From RGIG3009 sp045541495 (GTDB taxonomy: Bacteria; Bacillota; Clostridia; Oscillospirales; Acutalibacteraceae): a stretch of 59,627 nucleotides of DNA. The stretch spans positions 1 through 59,627 of the forward strand of contig JAZQJE010000045.1 in assembly GCA_045541495.1 (NCBI GenBank), given 5' to 3'. Within the stretch, counting starts at the first letter, position 1. Each line of letters starts with the position of its first letter. The notes beneath the pieces are model-generated. The model was not told the origin of the DNA. It saw only the letters and a program-made list of their open reading frames with translations, and searched no databases. Positions 42,377-51,230 of the stretch are shown here, one piece after another. The translations under genes and the position numbers were made by a program.

Positions 42377-45300
42377 TGTCCGAAATTTTTTTAAAAATCG
42401 TCAACATGAGTATTTCGGCGAGTTGGATCGTTCCGGCAGTTCTTCTTTTGCGGTTTGTTCTGAAAAAAGCGCCGAAATGGATAACGGTCGCCTTATGGGG
42501 CGTGGTTGCCGTTCGTCTGATATGCCCCTTTTCCATTGAAAGCGTAATGAGCCTGATCCCCAGCACCGAAACGATCAGCCCCCATATCATGACGGATAGC
42601 ACTCCTCAAGTCAATGTCGGGATTCCCGTTATTGATGACACCGTAAATCCTGTAATCGGAGAAACCTTTGCCCCGTCACCCACTGACAGCGCAAACCCGC
42701 TTCAGATATGGATACCCCTGCTTACCGCCGTTTGGCTGGTGGGTATGGTCTGCCTTATTGCCTATACGGTTATTACCTGTTGGCGGTTGCGAAACAAGGT
42801 CCGCACCGCGGTACGCCTTCGGGACAACATTTTCCAAAGCGAGGCTGTTGCCTCCCCCTTTGTTTTGGGTATCGTAAAGCCCAGAATATACCTTCCCTTT
42901 CATATGAACGAAAGCGATATGCGCCATGTGATTGCCCACGAACAGGCTCATATTCAGCGCAAAGACCACTGGTGGAAACCTGTTGGGTTTTTGCTTCTGA
43001 CACTTCACTGGTTTAACCCGCTGATTTGGTTGGGCTACCTGCTTTTATGTCGGGATATTGAACTGGCTTGTGATGAAAAAGTGATAAAAACGCTGGGCAA
43101 CGAGCAACGAGCGAACTTTTCCCAAGCACTGCTCAGCTGCAGCGTGAAACAACAAACGATCGCCGCGTGTCCGTTGGCTTTCGGCGAGGTCGGTGTAAAA
43201 AGTCGCGTACGATCGGTGCTGAACTATAAAAAGCCCGCTTTTTGGTTGATTGTCGTTGCGGCGGTTGCCGCTTCTACTGTTGCGGTGTGCTTCTTGACAG
43301 ATCCCCTTGCTTCCAATAAAACGGAGTTGTTGTTGAGTGTTTTGAATAACGAACAAACCTTTATAAACGAATCCGGCCAAGCTGTTTGTTTGAAAGATCA
43401 CAAACCCTTTAACTTGATCGACACCCTTCCCGAAAAGTATGCACTGGTTGATTTTGACAACGACGGCAAGGATGAATTGGTCGTACATGTCACCCCTTAT
43501 GACGGAGGCGCGTATACGGTATTTCATCTTTATAATAACAAGGTGTATGGATTTGATTTTGGAGAAAGGGAATTGGTAAGTTTAAAAAAGGATGGGACAT
43601 TTGTTCAAAGTAGCGGCGCCGGCACTAACCGTTATGTCACATTAAACTTTGAAAAAGAAACATGCACCATCGCCGAACAAGCATACGCAGACGATGTGAA
43701 CAAGCAGTATAGAATTAACGGTGTTTCATCAACGGTTGAAATTGTAAATAAATATATTGATGAATTTTTTAATAAACCCGATGTAAGTTGGGAAAAGTAT
43801 GAAGTTGTTTTTAAAGCTTCCAATACCGAATTCGAAAATTTAAAAATAACAGTTGCTCTGGATTTTGAAAAAGAAACCGCTACTGATTTAACCGTTTTTG
43901 ACGTAAAAGCAAATAAAAAGATTCAAGGCATTAAACTGAACGAAAATTCCATATTCTCTAATAGGATAATCTATATTGAGGATATTAATTTTGACGGCGA
44001 AGATGACTTGATTATTCCATATCAAAGAACTGCTGCCGCAGCATATTACACAGCATATGTATGGGATACTGCAACAAAACAATTCGTTTATACTCCAACA
44101 TTTGAAAACTTATCAAATGTTTCCTTAAACAAGAACAAAAAAGAAATATTATCCCACAAATCGGCAGACAAAACAACGTCATACTCAATAAGCATTTTTG
44201 ACCCACATATAAAAGATTTCATAGTACAAAAATCGCTCTGTTATTATCCTGACGGAAAAAACATGGTGTATACGGAAAAGTGCCTTAAAGACGGTGAAAT
44301 GCAAATGGTTGCGCAATTTACCAAACCGGTACAGAATTCTGATTATTATGCAATGGATTCTGAACTTTACAATTATTACAGCAATCATTCCGAATGGAAT
44401 TTAAACTCACCGATATGGGAGAATTATTTGATTGCTGATTACGGTGAAAATTACAAGTTTCCGTATATGCCGTTTTTAGAAGGCGAAAAGACTGCATTAG
44501 ATGAAAATGCGGTTGCAACGAATAAAACCAATTCGACAAGCCAAACGACTTCGACAAGCCAAACGACTTCGACAAGCCAAACGACTTCGACAAGCCAAAC
44601 GACTTCGACAAGTCAAACGACTTCGACAAACCAAACGACTTCGACAAGTCAAACGACTTCGACAAGTCAAACGACTTCGACAAGTCAAACGACTTCGACA
44701 AGTCAAACGACCTCGACAAGTCGAACGGATCTGTCAAGCAACGATGAGTATATCGGTGATAATCATGTTCATGCCTATAGCAAAAGACTCATATCACCAC
44801 TCTATTTAAAATCTTCCGCAACTTGCACAAGTGCCGCTGTTTATTATTCTTCTTGTGAATGTGGTGAAAGAGGCACAGAAACGTTTACAGATGGGGAACC
44901 TATAGCACATTTTTACAATCTGAAAGACACAAATGCTTTCTATTGCAAGTCGGAAGCAACTACTACAACTCCCGCTATCTATTATTACTCCTGCATTTGC
45001 GGTGAAAAAGGTACTGAAACATTTGAATACGGATCGACAATTTCCGGCTGGTATGAATGTAATAAAAATGTTTATTGCCTTGAAAATGTAAGTTTGCATA
45101 CCATACCTGATGATACCATGTGGTACTGTGAAGAGGTTGAAGTGGGAGAAGCATATAAAGCGATCGCTACGGATGGAACATGGTACAAAGTTGAGTATTC
45201 GTATATAGTTGAGCCTCCGTATCCTAGCCAGGATTTTGCGTATATTATGTGTCAATATGTGACTGATAACAAGGATTTTGTAACATTCGTTAATTATCCG

Positions 45301-45564
45301 GAAGAAGATTGTGTAACTGCAGTTGTGGTAGATGGTGTAAAAGGCGTTGATCTGTATAAGGATTTGAGCGGATCCAATGATAGCATTGTGGGTTTTGTCC
45401 CTTATGATAATTCTCATCAAAATGGTGGTCTATTAGTTGTGGCAATAAACAAAACCGGCGATTGGGCCAAAATTCGATTTCGTGGTTATGATTCGTACAA
45501 CCGATTTTATGATGGAAGTCAAGTATATTATTGTTCTACGGAAAACCTACATATCTGGTATTGA
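42376..45564 (+). CDS. M56-family (BlaR1/MecR1-like) membrane peptidase with a long extracellular sensor region
   Basis: A 1062-residue protein. The first 310 residues form a BlaR1-like zinc protease: hydrophobic segments near 15-28, 35-50, 112-134 and 289-310, with HEQAH at 188-192. The remainder is predicted outside the cell: VCBS-like acidic repeats (DFDNDGKDELVV near 355, EDINFDGEDDLIIPY near 535), a linker of eleven 6-residue TTSTSQ repeats (near 720-785), two copies of a Cys motif (SCECGERGTETF, SCICGEKGTETF) near 825 and 870, and an SH3-like end. No penicillin-binding domain is seen. DNA after about 43.3 kb is visibly AT-rich compared with neighbours, suggesting acquisition. Confidence 0.85.
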   Translation: MSEIFLKIVNMSISASWIVPAVLLLRFVLKKAPKWITVALWGVVAVRLICPFSIESVMSLIPSTETISPHIMTDSTPQVNVGIPVIDDTVNPVIGETFAPSPTDSANPLQIWIPLLTAVWLVGMVCLIAYTVITCWRLRNKVRTAVRLRDNIFQSEAVASPFVLGIVKPRIYLPFHMNESDMRHVIAHEQAHIQRKDHWWKPVGFLLLTLHWFNPLIWLGYLLLCRDIELACDEKVIKTLGNEQRANFSQALLSCSVKQQTIAACPLAFGEVGVKSRVRSVLNYKKPAFWLIVVAAVAASTVAVCFLTDPLASNKTELLLSVLNNEQTFINESGQAVCLKDHKPFNLIDTLPEKYALVDFDNDGKDELVVHVTPYDGGAYTVFHLYNNKVYGFDFGERELVSLKKDGTFVQSSGAGTNRYVTLNFEKETCTIAEQAYADDVNKQYRINGVSSTVEIVNKYIDEFFNKPDVSWEKYEVVFKASNTEFENLKITVALDFEKETATDLTVFDVKANKKIQGIKLNENSIFSNRIIYIEDINFDGEDDLIIPYQRTAAAAYYTAYVWDTATKQFVYTPTFENLSNVSLNKNKKEILSHKSADKTTSYSISIFDPHIKDFIVQKSLCYYPDGKNMVYTEKCLKDGEMQMVAQFTKPVQNSDYYAMDSELYNYYSNHSEWNLNSPIWENYLIADYGENYKFPYMPFLEGEKTALDENAVATNKTNSTSQTTSTSQTTSTSQTTSTSQTTSTSQTTSTNQTTSTSQTTSTSQTTSTSQTTSTSQTTSTSRTDLSSNDEYIGDNHVHAYSKRLISPLYLKSSATCTSAAVYYSSCECGERGTETFTDGEPIAHFYNLKDTNAFYCKSEATTTTPAIYYYSCICGEKGTETFEYGSTISGWYECNKNVYCLENVSLHTIPDDTMWYCEEVEVGEAYKAIATDGTWYKVEYSYIVEPPYPSQDFAYIMCQYVTDNKDFVTFVNYPEEDCVTAVVVDGVKGVDLYKDLSGSNDSIVGFVPYDNSHQNGGLLVVAINKTGDWAKIRFRGYDSYNRFYDGSQVYYCSTENLHIWY
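44533..44730 (+). repeat. Tandem repeat of eleven 18-base units inside the M56 gene
   Basis: The unit TCGACAAGYCAAACGACT is repeated head to tail, in frame, encoding Ser-Thr-Ser-Gln-Thr-Thr. Units differ by a few substitutions, and the last is diverged. The product is a flexible, Ser/Thr-rich spacer. Confidence 0.95.
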
Positions 45565-45642
45565 TGGTAAATGTTAATTAAGAGAATCTTCACTTTTCAG
45601 GCACATGTCAAATGTCATAATTATTCTTGAGAGGAGTCCAAA

Positions 45643-45955
45643 ATGATGAAAAATAATAAAGGTTTGGTTATTACAACAATTCTTTTATAGGCGTATTGGC
45701 AGTACTTATGGGAAATTATATTGTTTATGATAAACTATATTTAAATGAAAACGGAACATTGATATATAGGCAATTATATAATTAAAGATAATACCATTAG
45801 TAGATGATAATCCGTCTGTTACGATGGGGAATCTTATCACAACGGTACCCCTAAAAAAAGCATCCGCTGCAGAAGAAAGTGAATATCCACCATACGAAGA
45901 GGTTTCATATGTTTTAAAAAATTATGATATAGTTAACGATGCCCCTGTTAATTAA
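45643..45955 (+). pseudogene. Frameshifted small membrane-anchored protein gene
   Basis: After GAGGAG, an ATG at 45643 opens MMKNNKGLVITTILL and hits TAG at 45688. The frame then continues in two other registers: GVLAVLMGNYIVYDKLYL (frame from 45690, stop 45783) and IIPLVDDNPSV ... NYDIVNDAPVN (to TAA 45955). Joined, they would make about 100 residues with one N-terminal membrane segment followed by a polar domain. Either the gene is decayed or the AT-rich sequence has errors. The rest of the 45565-46072 gap holds the ychF promoter and nothing else I can identify. Confidence 0.5.
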
Positions 45956-45999
45956 ATCCGTTTGACTGCTAAAGTATAAAGAAATCCCCTCGATCTCTA

Positions 46000-46028
46000 T
46001 TGAAAAACATATGGAAACAAGGTATAAT
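46000..46028 (+). promoter_or_regulatory. sigma-A promoter of ychF
   Basis: TTGAAA (46000-46005), 17-base spacer, TATAAT (46023-46028), 44 bases before the ATG. Confidence 0.8.
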
Positions 46029-46072
46029 AGGTAATTGAAAGCGGTATGAAATGCAAGGAGATCGAAACACAT

Positions 46073-47170
46073 ATGAAACTGGGTATCGTCGGCCTACCGA
46101 ACGTAGGCAAATCCACCTTATTTAACGCCATTACCAACGCGGGCGCCCAAAGCGCCAACTATCCGTTCTGTACCATCGACCCCAACGTGGGCGTGGTATC
46201 GGTGCCGGACGAGCGTCTGGATAAACTGACCGCCATGTACAACTCCGCCAAAACCACCCCCGCGGTGATCGAATTTGTGGACATTGCGGGACTGGTGAAA
46301 GGTGCCAGCCGCGGCGAAGGGTTGGGTAATAAATTCCTCGCCAACATCCGCGAAGTGGACGCCATCGTTCACGTGGTGCGTTGCTTTGAAGACGACGACA
46401 TCATTCACGTGGAAGGCAGTGTGGATCCCGCCCGCGACATGGAGACCATCAATCTGGAACTGATCTTTTCGGATATGGAAATGGTAGAGCGTCGGATTGC
46501 CCGTTCCACCAAAGCCCTCAAAGGGGATAAATCCTTACAAGCGGAGGTGGATTTCCTCAACCGCGTATACAAAACGTTGGAGCAAGGGCTGCCCGCCCGC
46601 GCGGTGGAGTGCACAACGGAAGAACAGGTCATTCTGGACAGTGTAACACTGCTCACCGCCAAACCCGTCATCTATGCCGCCAACTTAAGCGAAGCGGATT
46701 TCGCCGACGGCAACATCGACGGTAACCATCACTATCAAACGGTGAAGACCGCTGCCGAAGCGGAAAAAGCGGAAGTGTTACCCATCTGCGCCCAAATGGA
46801 AGCGGACATCGCCGATATGAGTGCCGAGGAAAAGGAATTGTTCCTGTCGGAATTAGGACTTACCCATTCGGGGTTGGACCGTCTCATCCAAAAGAGTTAT
46901 TCTCTGTTGGGGCTGATCTCCTATCTCACCGCAGGACCCACTGAATCCCGCGCCTGGACCATCCCCCGCGGCACCAAAGCCCCCGGCGCCGCCGGTAAGA
47001 TCCACACCGATTTTGAACGGGGCTTCATCCGTGCGGAAGTGGTGGCGTACACCGACCTGATGGCGTGCGGCTCTATGACCGCCGCCAAAGAAAAAGGCCT
47101 TGTCCGTTCGGAAGGCAAGGAATACGTGGTCCAAGACGGCGACGTGATCCTGTTCCGTTTTAACGTCTGA
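46073..47170 (+). CDS. ychF: Redox-regulated ATPase YchF
   Basis: An Obg-family P-loop ATPase that binds ribosomes and participates in stress responses. The 365-residue protein has GLPNVGKSTLFNAIT near residue 7, DIAGLVKGASRGEGLGN near 70, the altered G4 that favours ATP (AANLSEADF near 205), and the C-terminal TGS domain. The ATG at 46073 lies after AAGGAG. Single-gene transcription unit. Confidence 0.97.
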   Translation: MKLGIVGLPNVGKSTLFNAITNAGAQSANYPFCTIDPNVGVVSVPDERLDKLTAMYNSAKTTPAVIEFVDIAGLVKGASRGEGLGNKFLANIREVDAIVHVVRCFEDDDIIHVEGSVDPARDMETINLELIFSDMEMVERRIARSTKALKGDKSLQAEVDFLNRVYKTLEQGLPARAVECTTEEQVILDSVTLLTAKPVIYAANLSEADFADGNIDGNHHYQTVKTAAEAEKAEVLPICAQMEADIADMSAEEKELFLSELGLTHSGLDRLIQKSYSLLGLISYLTAGPTESRAWTIPRGTKAPGAAGKIHTDFERGFIRAEVVAYTDLMACGSMTAAKEKGLVRSEGKEYVVQDGDVILFRFNV

Positions 47171-47179
47171 TCAACAAGC

Positions 47180-47226
47180 AAATCCCCGCCGCGTAACGAT
47201 TGTTACGCGGCGGGGATTTCTTTTTA
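47180..47226. terminator. Bidirectional terminator between ychF and radA
   Basis: An 18-base perfect stem (AAATCCCCGCCGCGTAAC and complement) with a 4-base loop; CTTTTTAT follows on the plus strand. It touches the radA stop codon on the other strand. Confidence 0.85.
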
Positions 47227-48570
47227 TATATTCTCGTACGCTTCCCGCACCGTGGCAACTCCCACAATCTCGATGGGATACTGCCCCGTGATACTGTTTA
47301 TATTCTGTGCGGGAATTAAGATCTTGGTAAAGCCCAGTCGGGCGGCTTCCGCCACCCGTTGTTCCGCGGCGGATACGGAGCGAATCTCCCCCGCCAACCC
47401 GATCTCGCCGAACGCCACCACACCGTCGGGCACAGGCTTGTCCTTTAAACTGGACACCAGCGACAACGCGACAGGCAAATCGGCGGCAGGCTCGTCCAGT
47501 CGCAACCCGCCGATAATATTCAGGTAGGTATCGAGGTTGGAGAAGAAATACCCCGCCCGTTTTTCCAACACTGCCAGCAGCAGTGCCACCCGGTTGTTAT
47601 CAAAACCCGTGGCCATGCGGCGGGGGTTGCCGAATCCTGTGGGCGATACCAAACCCTGTACTTCTGCCAACAACGGACGAGATCCTTCCATGGTACACGC
47701 CACACAAGTGCCGCTGACGTTCTTGGGTCGTCCCGACAACAGCATAAGGGACGGGTTTTCCACTTCACACAGGCCCTTGTCCCGCATTTCAAACACGCCG
47801 ATCTCATTGGTGGAGCCGTAGCGGTTTTTCACACAACGGAGCATACGGTAATTGCTGTGGCGGTCTCCTTCAAAATAGAGGACACAGTCCACAATGTGTT
47901 CCATGACTTTCGGACCGGCAATAGCGCCGTCTTTGTTCACGTGTCCCACGATAAAGGTGGGAATATCGTCGTGTTTGGCCGCCCGCATCAACGCCGCGGT
48001 ACATTCCCGCACCTGCGTGACACTGCCCGCCGCGGATGCGATCTCCGTCAAACTCATGGTTTGAATGGAATCCACAATGAGAATATCGGGTTTTTCGGTA
48101 TGCAGAGTCTCAATGATCGCTTCCACATCGGTTTCGCACAACAGCAACACGTTGCCGCTATCGACACCCAACCGTTCCGCCTGCAACTTGATCTGGCGGG
48201 GAGATTCTTCGCCCGACGCATACAGAATTTTAAATTGTTTGCCCAAATACCCGCAGATCTGCAATAACAAGGTGGATTTGCCGATGCCGGGGTCACCGCC
48301 GATGAGCATCAGTCCACCGGGGACGATGCCGCCGCCCAACACCCGATCCAATTCCTTCATACCGGTGCGATACCGTGTTTCTTCCTGAGGATCGATGGCA
48401 TCGATACGGGTTGGCGTTGCCCTGCGCGGCGTGCCGCCCACCGCTTTCAGGGTGGCGCGCACCTCTTCTTCGATGGTATTCCATTCCCCGCACGCGGTAC
48501 ATCTTCCCGCCCAACGGGGGTATTCGGCGCCGCATTGGGAACACACATAGACCGTTTTCGGTTTTGCCAT
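47224..48570 (-). CDS. radA: DNA repair protein RadA
   Basis: A RecA-like branch-migration helicase. The 448-residue protein has an N-terminal zinc finger CSQCGAEYPRWAGRCTACG, Walker A GGDPGIGKST near residue 95, the RadA-specific KNRYGSTNEIGVF near 255 and a C-terminal Lon-like domain. ATG at 48570 follows AAAGGACGG, two bases after the cwlD stop. Confidence 0.97.
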   Translation of the reverse strand: MAKPKTVYVCSQCGAEYPRWAGRCTACGEWNTIEEEVRATLKAVGGTPRRATPTRIDAIDPQEETRYRTGMKELDRVLGGGIVPGGLMLIGGDPGIGKSTLLLQICGYLGKQFKILYASGEESPRQIKLQAERLGVDSGNVLLLCETDVEAIIETLHTEKPDILIVDSIQTMSLTEIASAAGSVTQVRECTAALMRAAKHDDIPTFIVGHVNKDGAIAGPKVMEHIVDCVLYFEGDRHSNYRMLRCVKNRYGSTNEIGVFEMRDKGLCEVENPSLMLLSGRPKNVSGTCVACTMEGSRPLLAEVQGLVSPTGFGNPRRMATGFDNNRVALLLAVLEKRAGYFFSNLDTYLNIIGGLRLDEPAADLPVALSLVSSLKDKPVPDGVVAFGEIGLAGEIRSVSAAEQRVAEAARLGFTKILIPAQNINSITGQYPIEIVGVATVREAYENI

Positions 48571-48572
48571 GG

Positions 48573-49271
48573 TTACCGTCCTTTCAAGATCCCGCCCGTG
48601 ATGGCAAAAGCCAGTTGCCGCTGATAGACAGGATCTTTCAGTTTTTGCAATTCCGCCGTGTTGGATAAAAAGCCGCACTCTACCAGGATCATAGGGGTGG
48701 TAGCGTGAGCCAACAAATACACATCTTTCGTCCCTTTCTTTAAGGGGCGAGTATTGTGAGGTTGCAACACCGCCACCACCGACGCCCGTACCGCCTCGGC
48801 TATCACAGCACTGTGGGCGTGGTTCCCCGAATAGAACACTTGCGTGCCGTCATATTGACTCTGCTCAAACTTGTTTTGATGAATACTCACCGTCAGTGGT
48901 GTCTGTTCGATCATCGCCAATCGGTTTTTCATGTCGCTGACTTTGCGTTGGCGGATGGTATCACCCACGGCGTTGACCATGGTATCTGTCTCACGGGTCA
49001 AGGACACAGAAAATCCCATCACCGTAAGCAGATCGCGGAGCGACAAGGATATCGCTAAGTTGAGATCTTTTTCCATGGTTCCGTCAGCGGCCACGGCACC
49101 GCCGTCGTCGCCGCCGTGACCCGCGTCTACCAAAACAGACGGGCGGGACATCGTCCCCTGTCCCGCTGCGCCGCGGCGTTGCACCCATCCGCCTGCCACG
49201 GTCAACAGTAACGCACATACCGTTATGACGATGGTGCCGTCAAGCAATGCCGTTCGTGTTGTGGTTGTCAT
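48573..49271 (-). CDS. cwlD: N-acetylmuramoyl-L-alanine amidase, CwlD type
   Basis: A zinc amidase of the Amidase_3 family; CwlD acts in spore cortex synthesis to make muramic delta-lactam. The 232-residue protein has an N-terminal membrane anchor near residues 12-30, VDAGHGGDDGGA (first zinc His) near 48, the Glu in MEKDLNLAIS, SIHQNKF (second His) near 130 and VECGFLSNTAE with catalytic Glu near 197. Start at ATG 49271, six bases after GGGAGGG. It is directly upstream of radA. Confidence 0.9.
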   Translation of the reverse strand: MTTTTRTALLDGTIVITVCALLLTVAGGWVQRRGAAGQGTMSRPSVLVDAGHGGDDGGAVAADGTMEKDLNLAISLSLRDLLTVMGFSVSLTRETDTMVNAVGDTIRQRKVSDMKNRLAMIEQTPLTVSIHQNKFEQSQYDGTQVFYSGNHAHSAVIAEAVRASVVAVLQPHNTRPLKKGTKDVYLLAHATTPMILVECGFLSNTAELQKLKDPVYQRQLAFAITGGILKGR

Positions 49272-49312
49272 ACGCATCCCTCCCTCTCATATATACGAGA
49301 GGAACGGGGTGG

Positions 49313-49909
49313 TTATTTCTTTTTATTTTTATAGACCAGGCGTTCGCCCACGGCGATCTGTTTATAGCCCAGCGTATAGGCAACCGTGGCCACGATGGGC
49401 AAGATCAAAACGGGAATACCCGCCCCTGCAATACCGCTCCAGCCGATCCCGGCGGTGGTCACGTTTATCGGTGCGCCGAACGACCACGCCACGATGGGAT
49501 AAAAACACAAATGAAAAATGCAATACCAGGCGGCATAATAGGGGAAGAAGCCGAACAATTTTTCCGCCACTAACACCACAAAGGTGAGAATGGAGGGTGC
49601 GGCGGCCAGTAATCCCACTTTCAGGCCCCGCCATTTGTCGTAGCTCATGCGGCCGAAGGACACCGCGTTGGCGTCCCGATCGCCCTGTCGCCACAGGTCG
49701 GTATACACAAAACTGATAAATAAAACACCTTGCAGGATCAGTGCCACAATATCGCCCGCTAAGGTCGCGCCCGCCGGCACAATACCTTCGTCATCGGCGG
49801 CAAGAGAGGTAAAGGTGATGATCGACACATATATGATAGCGCTAAGCACCGCTGAAAACACCGAATGACCGTATACTTTTGCAGCTAATTTCATGGTTTC
49901 TTTTTTCAT
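49313..49909 (-). CDS. Polytopic membrane protein of unknown function
   Basis: A 198-residue protein with about four to five hydrophobic segments (near residues 20-38, 55-75, 98-120, 125-145, 160-180) and a Lys-rich C terminus. I do not recognise a family. A GAGGAT site precedes the ATG at 49909. It lies 41 bases upstream of cwlD in the same direction and may share its transcript. Confidence 0.72.
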   Translation of the reverse strand: MKKETMKLAAKVYGHSVFSAVLSAIIYVSIITFTSLAADDEGIVPAGATLAGDIVALILQGVLFISFVYTDLWRQGDRDANAVSFGRMSYDKWRGLKVGLLAAAPSILTFVVLVAEKLFGFFPYYAAWYCIFHLCFYPIVAWSFGAPINVTTAGIGWSGIAGAGIPVLILPIVATVAYTLGYKQIAVGERLVYKNKKK

Positions 49910-50012
49910 ACTTGATCCTCTGCTTTCCAAGATAGTTTCATTATAAAGCCTTTGCGCCCTTTTATCAACCGCCCCTTGTGAATTTTTTGAGAATTTTCCC
50001 GTTTCCCCACGT

Positions 50013-50050
50013 AAAAAGCGCTCCGAAGTGATTACTTCGGAGCGCTTTTG
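50013..50050 (-). terminator. Terminator of the GAPDH gene
   Basis: A 16-base perfect stem (AAAAGCGCTCCGAAGT and complement) with a 4-base loop and TTTTT on the minus strand, 15 bases past the stop. Confidence 0.87.
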
Positions 50051-50064
50051 TTGGTACGATTAAA

Positions 50065-51084
50065 TCAGCCCAACTCGGCGAAATATTTGATGGTGCGGAC
50101 CATCTGGCTGGTGTAGGAGTTCTCGTTGTCGTACCAAGACACGACCTGTACCTGATAGGTATCGTCGTCGATCTTCGCGACCATGGTCTGGGTAGCGTCG
50201 AACAAAGAACCGTAGCGGATGCCGATCACGTCGGAAGACACGATCTGATCCTCGTTATAACCATAGGACTCGGTTGCGGCCGCTTTCATCGCCGCGTTGA
50301 CGCCTCCCTTGGTAATATCCTTACCCTGCACAACGGCAACCAAAATGGTGGTGGAACCGGTGCAGGTGGGTACGCGCTGAGCGGAACCGATCAGTTTGCC
50401 GTTCAGTTCGGGAATGACCAGACCGATAGCTTTCGCGGCACCGGTGGAGTTGGGAACGATGTTCTGCGCGCCGGCGCGAGCACGGCGAAGGTCACCTTTA
50501 CGGTGAGGACCGTCCAAGATCATTTGATCGCCGGTGTAGGCGTGAACGGTGGTCATGATACCGCTTTGGATAGCGGCATAGTCGTTGAGGGCTTTGGCCA
50601 TGGGAGCCAAGCAGTTGGTGGTGCAGGAAGCGGCGGAGATGATGGTATCATCCGCGGTCAGGGTCTCGTGGTTTACATTGTACACGATGGTCTTCAGATC
50701 GTTACCGGCGGGAGCGGAGATAACCACTTTCTTAGCACCCGCATCGATGTGAGCCTGACTCTTGTCTTTGCTGCAGTAGAAACCGGTGCATTCCAGGACA
50801 ACGTCCACACCGATCTCGCCCCAAGGCAGATCTGCCGCGTTTTTCTCGGCATAGATCTTGAGAACTTTGCCGTCTACGGTGATGGTACCGGCCTCGTCGT
50901 CAGCCACAACGGTGTGACCGTCGTAACGACCTTGAGCGGTATCGTATTTCAAAAGATGAGCCAACATGCTGGGCTTGGTCAGATCGTTGATCGCCACGAT
51001 CTCATAGCCTTCCGCACCGAACATCTGACGGAACGCTAAGCGGCCGATACGGCCAAAACCATTGATTGCAACTTTCACTGCCAT
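50065..51084 (-). CDS. gap: Type I glyceraldehyde-3-phosphate dehydrogenase
   Basis: The glycolytic NAD-dependent enzyme making 1,3-bisphosphoglycerate. The 339-residue protein has NGFGRIGRLAFRQ near residue 8, the catalytic Cys in SAASCTTNCLAP near 155, the catalytic His in MTTVHAYTGDQ near 180 and the WYDNENSYTSQMVR C-terminal signature. Codon use is notably regular, as expected for a highly expressed gene. GGAGGA precedes the ATG. Confidence 0.98.
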   Translation of the reverse strand: MAVKVAINGFGRIGRLAFRQMFGAEGYEIVAINDLTKPSMLAHLLKYDTAQGRYDGHTVVADDEAGTITVDGKVLKIYAEKNAADLPWGEIGVDVVLECTGFYCSKDKSQAHIDAGAKKVVISAPAGNDLKTIVYNVNHETLTADDTIISAASCTTNCLAPMAKALNDYAAIQSGIMTTVHAYTGDQMILDGPHRKGDLRRARAGAQNIVPNSTGAAKAIGLVIPELNGKLIGSAQRVPTCTGSTTILVAVVQGKDITKGGVNAAMKAAATESYGYNEDQIVSSDVIGIRYGSLFDATQTMVAKIDDDTYQVQVVSWYDNENSYTSQMVRTIKYFAELG

Positions 51085-51119
51085 GATGTAATTCCTCCAA
51101 ACATAATTTTACTTTTACT

Positions 51120-51148
51120 ATTCTACACCGTTTTTTTTGTTTTTTCAA
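51120..51148 (-). promoter_or_regulatory. sigma-A promoter of the GAPDH gene
   Basis: On the minus strand TTGAAA (51143-51148), 17-base spacer, TAGAAT (51120-51125), 35 bases before the ATG; the spacer is A-rich. Confidence 0.75.
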
Positions 51149-51230
51149 GGTCTTGGCCGATTTTTTAGCCTACCTCAAAAAAGTTTATACGAGCCGCCCA
51201 ATAATTGGAAATAAAACCCGCTTTTTTCGT

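Noticed and set aside
44533..44730. Tandem repeat considered as a CRISPR array.
   Set aside because: The 18-base units are directly adjacent with no spacers and are in frame within a coding sequence.
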